From: Paucibacter sp. PLA-PC-4
GTDB lineage: Bacteria > Pseudomonadota > Gammaproteobacteria > Burkholderiales > Burkholderiaceae_C
Direction: 5' to 3'
Assembly (NCBI RefSeq): GCF_026241155.1
Contig: NZ_JAPFGP010000003.1
Coordinates: 1 to 64,000, forward strand
Length of the DNA stretch: 64,000 nucleotides
Below the pieces are notes generated by a model. The model saw only the letters and a program-made list of their open reading frames with translations. It was not told the origin of the DNA and did not search any database. The position numbers and the translations under genes are program-made. Shown here piece after piece: positions 8,603 to 18,432 of the stretch; position 1 is the stretch's first letter, and each line of letters starts with the position of its first letter.

Positions 8603-9694
8603 ATGAGCCTCAAATGCGGCATCGTGGGCCTGCCCAATGTGGGCAAGTCCACCCTGTTCAACGCCCTGACCAAGGCCGGCATCGCCGCCGAGAACTACCC
8701 GTTTTGCACCATCGAGCCCAATGTGGGCATCGTGGAGCTGCCCGACCCGCGCTTGCAGCAGCTCGCCGAGATCGTTCAGCCCGAGCGCGTGGTCCCGGCA
8801 GTGGTCGAGTTTGTCGACATCGCCGGCCTGGTGGCGGGTGCCTCCAAGGGTGAAGGCCTGGGCAATAAGTTCCTCTCCCACATCCGCGAGACCGATGCCA
8901 TTGTCAACGTGGTGCGCTGTTTCGAGGACGGCAACGTGGTCCACGTCAATGGCCGCGTCGACCCGATCTCCGACATCGAGGTGATCCAGACCGAGCTCTG
9001 CCTGGCCGATATGGGCACGGTCGAGAAGAGCCTGCACCGCTACAACAAGGTGGCGCGCGCCGGCGACAAGGAGGCGATCGCCCTGGTCAAAGTGCTTGAA
9101 AAGTGCGAGGCCGCGCTCAATGAAGCCAAGCCGGTGCGCACCATCGATTTCAGCAAGGAAGAGCTGGTGCTGCTCAAGCCGTTGTGCCTGATCACCGCCA
9201 AGCCGGCGATGTTCGTGGCCAATGTGGCGGAGGATGGTTTCGACAACAACCCCTTCCTGGAACGCTTGAAGGAATACGCGGCCGCGCAGAACGGCCCCGT
9301 GGTCGCGATCTGCGCCAAGACCGAAGCCGAGCTGTCGGAGATGAGCGACGAGGACCGTGCGATGTTTCTGGCCGAGATGGGCCAAGAAGAGCCCGGCCTG
9401 AACCGCCTGATCCGCGCCGGTTTCAGCCTGCTGGGCCTTCAGACCTATTTCACGGCCGGCGTCAAGGAAGTGCGCGCGTGGACGATCCACAAGGGCGACA
9501 CCGGCCCGCAGGCCGCAGGCGTGATCCACACCGACTTCGAACGCGGCTACATCCGCGCCCAGACGATTGCCTTTGAGGACTTCATCCAGTTCAAGGGTGA
9601 GCAAGGCGCGAAGGACGCCGGCAAGATGCGGGCCGAGGGCAAGGAGTACGTTGTCAAGGATGGCGACGTGCTGAACTTCCTGTTCAACGTCTAA
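8603..9694 (+). CDS. ychF: Redox-regulated GTPase/ATPase YchF
   Basis: A 363-residue Obg-family P-loop NTPase. Visible are the P-loop GLPNVGKST (residues 9-17), the G3 region [17 protein letters not shown] and, at the C-terminus, a TGS domain with the family's ending [19 protein letters not shown]. YchF hydrolyses ATP rather than GTP, binds ribosomes and influences translation and the oxidative stress response. The ATG at 8603 starts [14 protein letters not shown], the canonical N-terminus. Length and all motifs are normal. Confidence 0.97.
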   Translation: MSLKCGIVGLPNVGKSTLFNALTKAGIAAENYPFCTIEPNVGIVELPDPRLQQLAEIVQPERVVPAVVEFVDIAGLVAGASKGEGLGNKFLSHIRETDAIVNVVRCFEDGNVVHVNGRVDPISDIEVIQTELCLADMGTVEKSLHRYNKVARAGDKEAIALVKVLEKCEAALNEAKPVRTIDFSKEELVLLKPLCLITAKPAMFVANVAEDGFDNNPFLERLKEYAAAQNGPVVAICAKTEAELSEMSDEDRAMFLAEMGQEEPGLNRLIRAGFSLLGLQTYFTAGVKEVRAWTIHKGDTGPQAAGVIHTDFERGYIRAQTIAFEDFIQFKGEQGAKDAGKMRAEGKEYVVKDGDVLNFLFNV

Positions 9695-9749
9695 GCCAGA
9701 AGTGCATCGCGGCCACACTGGCCGCAAGCTCTGGGCTAGGATGGGGCGA

Positions 9750-12700
9750 ATGCCGCCCCCTCATCGTCTGCTCACCAGTTGGCCCGTGCAGGCCCTGGCT
9801 TTGGCTCTGGCCTACGCGCTGTTGGGCCTGCTGACGGTCAAGCTGGCCGTCCCCCCGAACTACGCCTCGCCGCTGTACCCCGGTGCCGGACTTGCGCTCG
9901 CAGCCGTGCTGTGCCTGGGCGCCAAGGTCGCGCCGGGGATCTGGCTGGGCTCCTTCAGTGTCAATCTGTGGCTGGGTCAGGACATCGGCCTGCACTCCCT
10001 GCTGGTACCGGCGCTGGCCGCTATCGGCGCAACGCTGCAAGCCCTCGCGGGGGCCTGGCTGGTCAGGCGCTGGGTCAGCCAGCCGTTGACGCTGTCGGAG
10101 CCGCGCGATCTGGCGCGCTTTTATCTACTCGGCGCCGGCCTGGCCTGCGTGGTCAGCGCAAGTTGTGGCACTGCGGCACTGCTGCTAGCCGGGGCCATCG
10201 CGCCAGCCGATCTGGCTGCCAACTGGGCGTCCTGGTGGCTGGGCGACACGGTGGGTGTGCTCATTGGCGCGCCCATGGCCCTGACCCTGCTGGCCCAGCC
10301 GCGCAGCGCCTGGGCGCCGCGTCTGCTCAGCGTCGGTCTGCCGCTCTTGATCGCGACCCTGCTGATGGCACTGGCCACCCTGAAGGTCAGCGAATGGGAC
10401 GCCCACCGCGAACGCAGCAATTTCGAGCGCGAAGCCGCCGCCGCTGCCAGCGCCCTGGAGACCGCACTGCGCGAGCCGCTGGGCGCGCTCGAGGCGATGC
10501 ACGGACTGCTGCTGGTGGCGCCGCAAATCAGCCGCGCCGACTTCGAGCGCGGCAGCGCCGCCTACTTGCTGCCCGGCGGCAATTTGCTGGCCTTGGGCTG
10601 GGCCGCTGAGCTGGCGCGCACCGATGTCGCAGCGTTCGACCTGCAGGCCCAGGCCGAGGGACTGTCCGCATACCAGGCCCGGGATCGCCAACGGCCCGGC
10701 GACTTCAGACCCGCGGCCGATGAACCGATGCTGGCAATCCGGTTGATCGAGCCGCTGGCCCGCAACGCGCCGGCGCTTGGTGTCAACATCCGTTCGATTC
10801 CGGCCTCGCGCCAGGCCCTGCTGCGTGCCCAGCGCAGCGCCCTGCCCTCAGCCACCGCCGGCTTTCAGCTCTCGCAAGACAGCGGGGTTTCGCTCGGGGT
10901 GGTGGTCTATCAGTCTTTGTACTGGGGCCAGCCCAGCACCGAGGCGCTGCGCCGACTCACGCATCGCGGCGTGGTGTTCGCCACCATCCGGCCCGATCTG
11001 CTGGTGCAGAGCGTCTCGACCAAGATGCCGGCCCATCTGCGTCTGTGCCTGGTCGACACCGATCCGGCCGCCCCGCACCGCCGCCTGGCCGGTCCCGCCG
11101 GCTGCGAAACCCTGACCAGCGCGGCGCAGCACACGCTGCGCCCGGTCAGCTTCGCGGGGCGCAACTGGGACATCGTGATCTATGCGCCGCAAGGCGGGCC
11201 GCGCGAGTCGGGTCGCAGCAGTTGGGCCTTCGCGATGGTAGGGCTGCTGTGCACCGCCCTGCTGGGGGCGCTGTTGCTGACAGTGACCGGTCGGGCGCGC
11301 CGCATTGCCGATCTGGTGCAGGAGCGCACGGCCGAGCTGCAGCACGAGGTCGGCGAGCGCGAGCGCGCCTCGCGCGCCCTGATTGAGAGCGAGAGGAGAT
11401 TTCGCAATATCTTTGACAACGTGCCGATCGGCATCATCTTTGCCGACGTCGACGGCATGCCGCAAGAAGCCAACCCGCACATCTGTCGCATGCTCGGCTA
11501 TGGGGCCGAGGAACTGCTCGGCATGCGCAGCCTGGCCATCACTCATCCGCAGGACCGCAGCGAAGACGTTCGCCTGGCCCGTCTGCTGCTCGCCGGCAAG
11601 ATCGGCATGTACCGGCGCGAGAAACGCTATCTGGCCAAGGACGGCCGCATCGTCCATGGCCGCGCACTGGTCAGCCTGCTGCGCGATGCCAAGGGCGAGC
11701 CCTATCGCCTTGTGGGTGTGGTCGAGGACATCACTGACCAGCTCAAAATGCGTGAGCTGGAGCATGCCCGCGCGGCTGCCGAGGCGGCCAACCGGGCCAA
11801 GAACGAGTTTCTGTCGCGCATGAGCCACGAGCTGCGCACGCCGCTGAACGCGATGCTGGGCTTTACACAACTCTTGGAGATGGACAGGACGCAGCCGCTG
11901 TCGGAGCGACAGCGTGGCTGGGCCGCCCAGGTCCAGCAGGCCGGCTGGCATCTGCTGGAGATGATCAACGACACGCTGGACCTGTCGCGCATCGAGTCGG
12001 GCTCGATGAAGCTGGATTTGCAGCGACAGAACCTGGCCGAACTGCTCGATGACGCGCTGGCGCTGATCGAAAAGCCAGCCGGTCAGCGCGGCATTGCCGT
12101 ACACAAGGCGCTGGATGCGCAGGCGCTGCACGCGCAGGGCGATGCGACCCGGATCCGGCAGGTTCTGACCAATCTGCTGAGCAACGCCGTCAAATACAAC
12201 ATCGAGGGTGGCAGCATCACCATCGGCTCGCGCCGGGTCGATGCGCTGAGCGTCGAGCTCAGCGTCAGCGACAGCGGCCTGGGGCTCAGCCCGGCCCAGT
12301 TGTCCGCGCTGTTCCAGCCTTTCAATCGCCTGGGCCGCGAGCACAGCGGCACCGAGGGCACGGGCATCGGCCTGGTGATCTGCAAGCGTCTGGCCGAGCT
12401 GATGGGCGGCTCCTTGACGGTCAGCAGCGTCGAGGGCAAGGGCTCCCGCTTCGCTTTGCGCCTGCCGGCAGCGACGCAGGCCGGCCCGCAGACGGGCGTC
12501 AGCGCCGGGCCGGCCGCGGAGCCTGCGTATGCGGCGCCCAAGCGGGTCGTCTATATCGAGGACAACGCCACCAATGTTGAGGTCATGCGCGGCATTCTTG
12601 CGCAGCGTCGGCAGATCCGGCTGGAGGTCCATGCCGATGGCGGCAGCGGCCTGGCCGCCGTGCTGGCCGATCCGCCCGATTTGCTGCTACTGGACATGCA

Positions 12701-12923
12701 GCTGCCCGACACCACCGGCCTGGCGGTGCTGCAAGCCTTACGAGCCGAGCCGCAATGCGCGGCGCTGCCGGTGGTGGCGGTGTCGGCCAATGCCTTGCCC
12801 GACCATATCGAGCGAACCCGCGCCGCCGGTGCTCAGCACTACCTGACCAAGCCGGTGGAGGTGCGCGAGTTGCTGGACCTGTTGGACGAATTGCTCGGCG
12901 GTGCCGGGCCGCAGGCAAAATAA
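9750..12923 (+). CDS. MASE1-CHASE-PAS hybrid sensor histidine kinase
   Basis: A membrane sensor kinase of about 1057 residues. Order: an eight-helix MASE1 membrane domain (about 1-225), a CHASE-type extracytoplasmic domain (about 240-430), a return membrane helix near 490, a coiled region, a PAS domain (about 540-660; [20 protein letters not shown]), HisKA with phospho-acceptor His693 in [12 protein letters not shown], a HATPase domain ([19 protein letters not shown]), then a receiver domain with Asp982 ([13 protein letters not shown]). I chose the ATG at 9750 because of AGGATGGGG just upstream; 9702 or 9741 are alternatives. No phosphotransfer partner or output regulator lies beside it. It begins 55 bases after ychF, so the two may share a transcript. 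The ligand is unknown. Confidence 0.88.
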   Translation: MPPPHRLLTSWPVQALALALAYALLGLLTVKLAVPPNYASPLYPGAGLALAAVLCLGAKVAPGIWLGSFSVNLWLGQDIGLHSLLVPALAAIGATLQALAGAWLVRRWVSQPLTLSEPRDLARFYLLGAGLACVVSASCGTAALLLAGAIAPADLAANWASWWLGDTVGVLIGAPMALTLLAQPRSAWAPRLLSVGLPLLIATLLMALATLKVSEWDAHRERSNFEREAAAAASALETALREPLGALEAMHGLLLVAPQISRADFERGSAAYLLPGGNLLALGWAAELARTDVAAFDLQAQAEGLSAYQARDRQRPGDFRPAADEPMLAIRLIEPLARNAPALGVNIRSIPASRQALLRAQRSALPSATAGFQLSQDSGVSLGVVVYQSLYWGQPSTEALRRLTHRGVVFATIRPDLLVQSVSTKMPAHLRLCLVDTDPAAPHRRLAGPAGCETLTSAAQHTLRPVSFAGRNWDIVIYAPQGGPRESGRSSWAFAMVGLLCTALLGALLLTVTGRARRIADLVQERTAELQHEVGERERASRALIESERRFRNIFDNVPIGIIFADVDGMPQEANPHICRMLGYGAEELLGMRSLAITHPQDRSEDVRLARLLLAGKIGMYRREKRYLAKDGRIVHGRALVSLLRDAKGEPYRLVGVVEDITDQLKMRELEHARAAAEAANRAKNEFLSRMSHELRTPLNAMLGFTQLLEMDRTQPLSERQRGWAAQVQQAGWHLLEMINDTLDLSRIESGSMKLDLQRQNLAELLDDALALIEKPAGQRGIAVHKALDAQALHAQGDATRIRQVLTNLLSNAVKYNIEGGSITIGSRRVDALSVELSVSDSGLGLSPAQLSALFQPFNRLGREHSGTEGTGIGLVICKRLAELMGGSLTVSSVEGKGSRFALRLPAATQAGPQTGVSAGPAAEPAYAAPKRVVYIEDNATNVEVMRGILAQRRQIRLEVHADGGSGLAAVLADPPDLLLLDMQLPDTTGLAVLQALRAEPQCAALPVVAVSANALPDHIERTRAAGAQHYLTKPVEVRELLDLLDELLGGAGPQAK

Positions 12924-12960
12924 GGCATTCCCGCCCACCGTTTTGAAGGCCCTGACGCTC

Positions 12961-13467
12961 ATGAGTTCAACCGAACTGGCCCCTGCCCCGTCCACCGCCC
13001 TGCTCGCCGCCGACTCCCGCTCCGCGCGCGCCAGCGGGCAGTACCTGAGTTTTCGGATCAGCGCCGAGGAATATGGCATCGACATCCTGAAGGTCCAGGA
13101 GATCCGCTCCTACGAAGCCCCGACTCGGGTCGCCAACGCACCGGCCTTCGTCAAGGGAGTGGTCAATCTGCGCGGCGTCATCGTGCCCATCGTCGACCTG
13201 CGCCTGCGCCTGGGCCAGACCGCCGAGTACAGCAGCTTCACCGTCGTGATCGTGCTCAATGTCTGCAACCGGGTGGTCGGCATCGTCGTCGACTCGGTCT
13301 CCGATGTGCTGGAACTGAAGGCCGGCGAGATCATGGCCGCCCCCGAGATCGGCTCGGCCATCGACACCCGCTTCGTCACCGGGCTGGGCAAGGTGGCCGA
13401 CCGCATGCTGATACTGCTGGACATCGAGGGCATGGTCGGCAGCCAGGATTTCGGCCTGATTGACTGA
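12961..13467 (+). CDS. cheW: CheW-type chemotaxis adaptor
   Basis: A 168-residue protein with a variable N-terminal tail of about 30 residues, then a CheW domain: [63 protein letters not shown]. CheW bridges chemoreceptors to the kinase CheA. I used the ATG at 12961 (MSSTELAP), 37 bases after the hybrid kinase stop. No CheA is adjacent: the nearest is the pilus-type hybrid kinase at 58095-63896. It could serve a distant flagellar system or be an orphan coupling protein used by the preceding kinase's pathway. Confidence 0.92.
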   Translation: MSSTELAPAPSTALLAADSRSARASGQYLSFRISAEEYGIDILKVQEIRSYEAPTRVANAPAFVKGVVNLRGVIVPIVDLRLRLGQTAEYSSFTVVIVLNVCNRVVGIVVDSVSDVLELKAGEIMAAPEIGSAIDTRFVTGLGKVADRMLILLDIEGMVGSQDFGLID

Positions 13468-13544
13468 GATCAAGCTCTCTATGTTAGTACCCGCTTACGC
13501 CGGGATTGTTCATGAATATGAACTACAGCATTGACCCCAGCGGT

Positions 13545-13571
13545 TTAGCACTCTTTTGCCGGGAGTGCTAA
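13545..13571 (+). promoter_or_regulatory. CIRCE operator (HrcA site) in front of rpoH
   Basis: The sequence is exactly TTAGCACTC, nine bases, GAGTGCTAA, the consensus CIRCE element bound by the heat-shock repressor HrcA. It lies 47 bases before the rpoH ATG. A TAATAT at 13569-13574 overlapping the right arm could be a -10 box, which would put the operator over the promoter as expected for repression. The match to the consensus is perfect; the promoter assignment is tentative. Confidence 0.92.
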
Positions 13572-13618
13572 TATTGGTCCTATTGGAGCCATGGGCTTCG
13601 TTTGGCTGAGGACATTCA

Positions 13619-14536
13619 ATGACCACACCTACTGCACTGGCTGTTCGTGACCCCTGGGCTCTGCTGCCCTCGCTGGGCAATCTGGATGCCTACATCACGG
13701 CCGTGAACCGCCTGCCGATGCTGACCCCGGAGGAGGAGCTGTCCTTCTCGCGCCGCCTGCGCGAGCATGGCGATCTGGAGTCCGCCGGCCGTTTGGTGCT
13801 GTCGCATCTGCGCCTGGTCGTGTCGATCTCGCGCCAGTATGTCGGCTATGGCCTGCCGCAGGGTGACCTGATCCAGGAGGGCAATGTCGGCCTGATGAAG
13901 GCCGTCAAGCGCTACGACCCCGAGCAGGGCGTGCGCCTGGTCAGCTATGCCATGCACTGGATCAAGGCCGAGATCCACGAGTACATTCTGAAGAACTGGC
14001 GCATGGTCAAGGTCGCGACGACCAAAGCCCAGCGCAAGCTGTTCTTCAATCTGCGCTCGATGAAGCACAGCCTCAAGGAAGATGCGGCCGACGGGCAGAC
14101 GCACCGCAACACGCTCACCGAGGCTGAGCTCGAGCATGTGGCGCGTGAACTCAACGTCAAGCGCGAGGAAGTGCTGGAGATGGAGACACGCCTGTCGGGT
14201 GGCGATGTGGCACTAGAGCCGCAGACCGACGACGACGGCGAGAGCTTCGCACCGATCGCCTATCTGGCCGACGACAGCCAGGAACCGACCCGTGTGCTGG
14301 AAGCCCAGGCGCGCGACGACCTGGCAGGCAACGGCATCAGCCGCGCGCTCGCAGTGCTCGATGACCGCAGCCGCCGCATCGTCGAGGAGCGCTGGCTCAA
14401 GGTCAACGACGACAGCTCGGGCGGTATGACCCTGCACGAGCTGGCGGCCGAGTACGGCGTGTCGGCCGAGCGCATCCGCCAGATCGAGGTGGCGGCGATG
14501 AAGAAAATGCGCAAGGCGCTGGCCGAGCCGGCTTGA
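13619..14536 (+). CDS. rpoH: Heat-shock sigma factor RpoH (sigma-32)
   Basis: A 305-residue group 3 sigma-70 factor. Region 2 is present (LRLVVSISRQYVGYGLPQGDLIQEGNVGLMKAVKRYDP and SYAMHWIKAEIHEYILKNW), followed by the RpoH box QRKLFFNLR that distinguishes this family, and region 4 with the HTH LHELAAEYGVSAERIRQIEVAAMKKMRKAL. It directs transcription of chaperone and protease genes. The leader has a perfect CIRCE element, so HrcA probably adds a transcriptional layer. The ATG at 13619 gives the normal N-terminus. A rho-independent terminator follows. Confidence 0.97.
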   Translation: MTTPTALAVRDPWALLPSLGNLDAYITAVNRLPMLTPEEELSFSRRLREHGDLESAGRLVLSHLRLVVSISRQYVGYGLPQGDLIQEGNVGLMKAVKRYDPEQGVRLVSYAMHWIKAEIHEYILKNWRMVKVATTKAQRKLFFNLRSMKHSLKEDAADGQTHRNTLTEAELEHVARELNVKREEVLEMETRLSGGDVALEPQTDDDGESFAPIAYLADDSQEPTRVLEAQARDDLAGNGISRALAVLDDRSRRIVEERWLKVNDDSSGGMTLHELAAEYGVSAERIRQIEVAAMKKMRKALAEPA

Positions 14537-14623
14537 ACACAGCCCCCCAGCAAAAAGTCCCTGCTCGCCGCAAGCCGTTCGCTTATTCTGTTGAAAAATT
14601 TGACAGCTCATCGACTTGATCCA

Positions 14624-14656
14624 GTCGGGCCTCTTCGGGGGCCCGACCGCTTTTTG
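14624..14656 (+). terminator. Rho-independent terminator of rpoH
   Basis: A GTCGGGC / GCCCGAC stem with a loop containing CTTCGG, followed by CGCTTTTT. It lies about 90 bases after the rpoH stop and 50 bases before the end of the convergent PIN gene. Confidence 0.8.
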
Positions 14657-14704
14657 GCGATCCGGCGGGATGCGCAGCTTCCGAAGCGCGTGACGCGATT
14701 CGAC

Positions 14705-15415
14705 TTACCGGGGCGGCCCACGCTCTGGTAATTTCACTTTCCACTTCTTGGAGTAGAAGTTCGCCGTTGCTTTGGCTCCATGCACGACCAACAGGCCCAA
14801 CAGGTCTGATTGGGTAAAAGGCGGAGCTTTCAAGTCATTGGCTGTCTTCAGCAATGCCCGCTCCACCCTGCCTGGCGCTGCGTTGTTCAGCTCGTTGATG
14901 AATGCACCGGGTGAAACGACGCCAATGCCAATGGCCTTCATGTCCTTGACGGCGAGGTGGACCAAATTGCTGGACACGACATATATCTTGTCGGAAAGCC
15001 CCTCTCCATGTGAGAGGCCGTGCAAGACGAGCGCCGCGGAAGCCACGTGGATGTCGCCCTTGTTCACCCCTGTTGGGACCTTGCTTTCATATTCAGGCTG
15101 GTCGTAAAGCAGCACTTCATGCTCGGGTCCCGCCGCAGAGCGAAAGCAACCCAGCCGGCCATTCGCCTTGGCGATGTGAGCTGGGTCCGGCGGCGCGGCG
15201 GCAAACTTGTGCCGCTGCGCCTTGCTTTTGGCCAGCGCCACCGCGCCGAAGTTTTTGATGAACTCAGCTTCGATGGTCTTGGTCCAGCGAGGGTGATACA
15301 GGCCCTCCAAGAACAAGTCGAACAGGATGTCGGAGAGGCGGGGCGGGAGAAGAACATTGGTGTCCAAGACCGCCAATGTTGTTCCCCCAGGCGACAGGGG
15401 GTGGTCAATCGGCAC
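14705..15415 (-). CDS. PIN-domain toxin of a type II toxin-antitoxin pair
   Basis: A 236-residue protein with an N-terminal PIN nuclease fold: LAVLDTNVLLPPRLSDILFDL supplies the first acidic residue (Asp18), TIEAEFIKNFG a conserved Glu, and NKGDIHVASAALV the later acidic residue. The C-terminal 90 residues form an extension seen in the longer PIN proteins that pair with excisionase-type HTH antitoxins. It probably cleaves RNA, by family. It overlaps the preceding HTH gene by 11 bases, the usual sign of a co-expressed pair. Base composition is somewhat lower in GC than that of the neighbours, consistent with recent acquisition. Confidence 0.75.
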   Translation of the reverse strand: MPIDHPLSPGGTTLAVLDTNVLLPPRLSDILFDLFLEGLYHPRWTKTIEAEFIKNFGAVALAKSKAQRHKFAAAPPDPAHIAKANGRLGCFRSAAGPEHEVLLYDQPEYESKVPTGVNKGDIHVASAALVLHGLSHGEGLSDKIYVVSSNLVHLAVKDMKAIGIGVVSPGAFINELNNAAPGRVERALLKTANDLKAPPFTQSDLLGLLVVHGAKATANFYSKKWKVKLPERGPPR

Positions 15416-15926
15416 CGCGGCGGCTCCGCTTCGCCGCCTTCACATAGGCATCGTCGGGGATTGAATACATCTGCGCGTCAGCCGCGGCCTTGCGATAGTC
15501 CTTGTCGCCAGCCGCCGCTTTTGCGGCCTCTATCCATTTCAAGACGGACGCCTTCGGCACTTTGCGGTGCCCCCCCTTGGATTTCACGCCGCCCTCCAAC
15601 TTGTCGGCGTCAATCAGCATGGCGACATACGGCCGGCTGCAATCCATGAGCTTGGCGGCCTCTTCCGTGCTGAGCATCTCGACGCCGCCAGCTTGGGCAG
15701 GCTTTCCGATGGTTTCATTGGACACGCGCGCCAAATGAATCTGCATGGCCAATCGCAGTTCCTTGGCATTGTCGTCTTGTCCATCGAGGAGCTCGTGCAG
15801 CGCGCGGGCCATGATGCCCGGCTTGGCTGGCTGCCCCATGGCTGCCAGCTTCTCAACCAATCTGAGGCTCATGGCCACCAATGGGTCCGTCCCCGCCCGT
15901 TGGGATCGTTTGAGTGTTGTGGCCAC
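15405..15926 (-). CDS. HTH (excisionase/MerR-like) antitoxin
   Basis: A 173-residue protein. The middle (about residues 84-135) is a compact winged-helix domain of the excisionase type: MLSTEEAAKLMDCSRPYVAML, then KLEGGVKSKGGHRKVPKASVLKWIEAA. The N-terminal 80 residues are helical and probably dimerise, and the basic C-terminus (YVKAAKRSRRGAD) overlaps the toxin start. The start is GTG at 15926, supported by a strong AGGAGG four bases upstream; the ATG at 15928 is out of frame. It likely neutralises the PIN protein and represses its own promoter through the inverted repeat just upstream. Confidence 0.72.
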   Translation of the reverse strand: MATTLKRSQRAGTDPLVAMSLRLVEKLAAMGQPAKPGIMARALHELLDGQDDNAKELRLAMQIHLARVSNETIGKPAQAGGVEMLSTEEAAKLMDCSRPYVAMLIDADKLEGGVKSKGGHRKVPKASVLKWIEAAKAAAGDKDYRKAAADAQMYSIPDDAYVKAAKRSRRGAD

Positions 15927-15937
15927 ATAACCTCCTT

Positions 15938-15968
15938 TTCGTTTTATGGAATTTAATCGAAAAACGAA
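15938..15968 (-). promoter_or_regulatory. Candidate operator of the PIN/HTH module
   Basis: A perfect eight-base inverted repeat, TTCGTTTT and AAAACGAA, with arms at 15938-15945 and 15961-15968 and an AT-rich 15-base spacer. It lies immediately upstream of the antitoxin GTG, where an autorepressor would bind. The local AT-richness stands out against the surrounding DNA. The function is inferred from position. Confidence 0.5.
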
Positions 15969-16019
15969 ACGACTGCAATGCGATTGACATGGGCGTTGGA
16001 TCCGCAGGCCGCTAGGCCG

Positions 16020-16799
16020 CCCCTTCGAGCTCGGCGTGGTCGACCATGCCAGGGTTGCGGCTCACTCTGACCAGGTGGCGATAGGCAGTCTGCTCGCTCT
16101 GGCGATCCACAATGGCCAGCCCTCGAGGTGGATGGTCCGCGGGGCGATGTCGAGCAGTGGCCGCTGGTGCAGGTGAATTCGACGGTCCCGTCGGGCGTCT
16201 CGACCACGCCGCAGGCCCCTGCGGTCATGAAGGCGATGCGATTGATCGCCGGCTGGTGAACTTGGCCGCCGAGGAGAAGGTGTTCCGAGCAGGCCATGCA
16301 CTTACACAGCGGGGCGAGCCTGCCGTGGTCGCGCCAAACGAGGAGTAGAAGGGCTTACCGACCGACACGCCCGGGCCGTGGTGGACGCAGTCGGCTTGGG
16401 GCAAGCTTGGCTCGGCGATTTCGGGCCGAAGGCGGTCACGCTCCTCGGCGATGCCGTCGATGCCTTCGAGCGAAAAGCCTCGCCGCACGCGTTGCACCAG
16501 GCCATGAGAATCCCTTTGCCCGACGCCACGATCCGGTAGGTGCTGGGGTCGGTACTTGCCGCGGTCTCCTTGGTAGCCGTGGCCATCGGCGGAGCACCGT
16601 AGTTCGAGCAGGTGGGCGTCTTGCAGAAATTGAGCTGGATGCTCTGGCTCTCCCAAGCAATCCGCGGAGGCTTGGTCCCGACATCGGGGTTGGCGGCGAT
16701 GACCAGGTCGAAGTCGTCGGGCGGAACCGGCGGCGGGTTCAAATGGTCAAAGCGTCCACCGGGAGTGGATTCACCCCCCGCACAAGATTTCTTCTGCAC
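16020..16799 (-). pseudogene. Decayed zinc-ribbon transposase-like gene
   Basis: A GTG at 16799 after AAGGGG opens a frame (QKKSCAGGESTPGG) that leads to a first zinc-ribbon half, CKTPTCSNYGAPP, then YRIVASGKGILMAWCNACGEAF. Near 16480, at a TTTT run, coding continues in a second frame (SLEGIDGIAEERDRLRPEIAEP, then SVGKPFYSSFGATTAGSPR). Around 16310 it moves to a third frame (CKCMACSE). Further fragments with stops continue to about 16020. Paired CxxxxC / CxxC knuckles with an AGS-R-C-ACS segment resemble IS-encoded zinc-ribbon transposase-like proteins. At least two frameshifts and later stops mean it is not functional. The exact family and its right and left ends are uncertain, and I found no terminal repeats. 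Confidence 0.6.
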
Positions 16800-16906
16800 G
16801 CCAGCCCCTTTTGAAAAAGACCAAGCCCCACGGTTGACGAACAGCCACGAGGCCGAGAATTTCAACCGATGAAGCGGCCGGCTTATGCTCGCAGGGCTCT
16901 TTTCAT

Positions 16907-17524
16907 TCAGGCTTTCTCGGCCAGCAGCAGCTTCAGGTCATCGGTCAGCGCCTGGGCGCCCGAGCCATAGCGCGAGAACACCCGCACCCTGCCTTGCGCA
17001 TCGAACAGAAAGCTCGCGGCCGTGTGGTCCATGGTGTAGGAGCCTTCGGTCTTGCCCGGCACCTTGGCGTAATAGACCTTGAACTCCTTGGCCACCGCCT
17101 TGGTCTGCTCCTCGCTGCCGCGCAGTGCGACAAAGCTCGGGTCGAAGCTGGCCAGATAGGCTTTGAGCAGCGCTGCGGTATCGCGCTCCGGATCGACCGT
17201 GACGAAGATGCCCTGCACCCGGTCGCCGTCCGGACCCAGCGCCTTCTTGACCTGGGCCAACTCTGCCATCGTGGTCGGGCAGACATCGGGGCATTGCGTG
17301 AAACCGAAGAACACCACCAGCACCTTGCCCTTGAAGTCACCCAAGGTGCGGGGCTGGCCGTCCTGATCGCTCAGATTGAGCTGGCGGGCATATTCGGCAC
17401 CGGTCAGGTCCACGCCCTTGAAGGCCGGCTTGGCGGTGTTACCAAAGCCCAGTTGGTCGCAGCCGCCCAACAGCAGGGATGAGGAGATGGCGGCGAGACC
17501 GAGGAGGAGGTGGCGTTTATTCAT
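16907..17524 (-). CDS. SCO family copper chaperone (SenC/PrrC type)
   Basis: A 205-residue lipoprotein: the signal ends in the lipobox LLGGC with Cys22 as the lipid site. The thioredoxin-like domain has the copper ligands CPDVC (Cys78, Cys82) in [15 protein letters not shown] and the third ligand in YTMDHTAAS near residue 168. SCO proteins deliver copper to, or reduce, the CuA site of oxidase subunit II. It is the last gene of the heme A / assembly series and overlaps ctaB by four bases (ATGA). Anchored in the cytoplasmic membrane facing the periplasm. Confidence 0.94.
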   Translation of the reverse strand: MNKRHLLLGLAAISSSLLLGGCDQLGFGNTAKPAFKGVDLTGAEYARQLNLSDQDGQPRTLGDFKGKVLVVFFGFTQCPDVCPTTMAELAQVKKALGPDGDRVQGIFVTVDPERDTAALLKAYLASFDPSFVALRGSEEQTKAVAKEFKVYYAKVPGKTEGSYTMDHTAASFLFDAQGRVRVFSRYGSGAQALTDDLKLLLAEKA

Positions 17525-18432
17525 GACAGCAGGGGCATCAGGTAGTGGTCCAGCAGCAGTGCGGCGAACAGCAGCGACAAATGCCAGATCGAGAAACGGA
17601 AAGTGGCACGCGCCAACTCATCCGAGTAGTGGCGCCAGAGTTTCCAAGCATAGCCACAGAAACCCAGGCCCAGCACGACGGCCGCCACCAGGTAGATCCA
17701 GCCGCTCATGCCCGTTAGGAAAGGCAGCAAGGTCGCGGCCAGCAGGATCCAGGTGTAGAGCACCACCTGCAGCTTGGTGTAGTCAGCGCCGTGGGTGACA
17801 GGCAGCATCGGCAGGCCGGCCTTCGCATAGTCCTCGGCACGGTACAGGGCCAGGGCCCAGAAGTGCGGCGGGGTCCACAAAAAGATGATCAGGCACAGCA
17901 TCAGCGCCTCGGGACCGACCTCGCCGCGCAGTGCCGCCCAACCCAGTACCGGCGGCATCGCGCCCGAGGCACCGCCGATCACGATGTTCTGCGGCGTGGC
18001 CGGCTTCAGTATCACCGTGTAGATCACCGCGTAGCCCACAAAGGTCGCGAATGTCAGCCACATCGTCAGCGGATTGACCCAGAACCACAGGATGGCCGAG
18101 CCCAGCGCGCACAGCACGGCCGAGAACGTCAGCGTCTGCACCCGGCTCAGCTGCCCCTTGGCGGTGGCACGCCAGGATGTGCGCTTCATCTTGGCGTCGA
18201 TCTGCTCCTCGATCAGGCAGTTGAAAGCCGCCGCGGCGCCGGCCACCAACCAAATGCCGGCGGTGGCCGCCAGCATCACGCCCCATTGGGCATTGCTGGG
18301 CATGCCGGGCACGGCCAGCGCCATGCCGATGACGGCGCAGAACACGATCAGCTGCACGACGCGGGGCTTGGTCAGCTGATAGAACTGCTGGAAGCGCGAG
18401 GCCGGCAGCGCGGAAGAGGAGGCTTGGGTCAT
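17521..18432 (-). CDS. ctaB: Protoheme IX farnesyltransferase (heme O synthase)
   Basis: A 303-residue UbiA-superfamily prenyltransferase with about nine membrane helices. Marks are [17 protein letters not shown], the Asp-rich first motif [35 protein letters not shown], and the second motif [19 protein letters not shown]. It converts heme B to heme O. The frame is open far upstream, but the ATG at 18432 ([10 protein letters not shown]) overlaps the ctaA stop by four bases and is the family start. It forms the heme A pathway together with ctaA, for the oxidase subunit I encoded nearby. Confidence 0.95.
   Translation of the reverse strand: MTQASSSALPASRFQQFYQLTKPRVVQLIVFCAVIGMALAVPGMPSNAQWGVMLAATAGIWLVAGAAAAFNCLIEEQIDAKMKRTSWRATAKGQLSRVQTLTFSAVLCALGSAILWFWVNPLTMWLTFATFVGYAVIYTVILKPATPQNIVIGGASGAMPPVLGWAALRGEVGPEALMLCLIIFLWTPPHFWALALYRAEDYAKAGLPMLPVTHGADYTKLQVVLYTWILLAATLLPFLTGMSGWIYLVAAVVLGLGFCGYAWKLWRHYSDELARATFRFSIWHLSLLFAALLLDHYLMPLLS

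Noticed and set aside
8516-9727. A 774-residue minus-strand frame extends from the flavin monooxygenase across ychF.
   Set aside because: The part beyond 8515 is purely antisense to ychF, a strongly conserved gene on the plus strand; its composition (His/Gln/Leu-rich) is typical of antisense frames in GC-rich DNA.
10848-12632. A 594-residue minus-strand frame across the hybrid kinase.
   Set aside because: It is antisense to the CHASE, PAS and kinase domains, which are all recognisable on the plus strand, and it shows no domain of its own.
15953-16297. A 114-residue minus-strand frame that could be a separate small gene.
   Set aside because: It joins the zinc-knuckle segment of the decayed transposase-like gene in another frame, so I treat it as part of that pseudogene.
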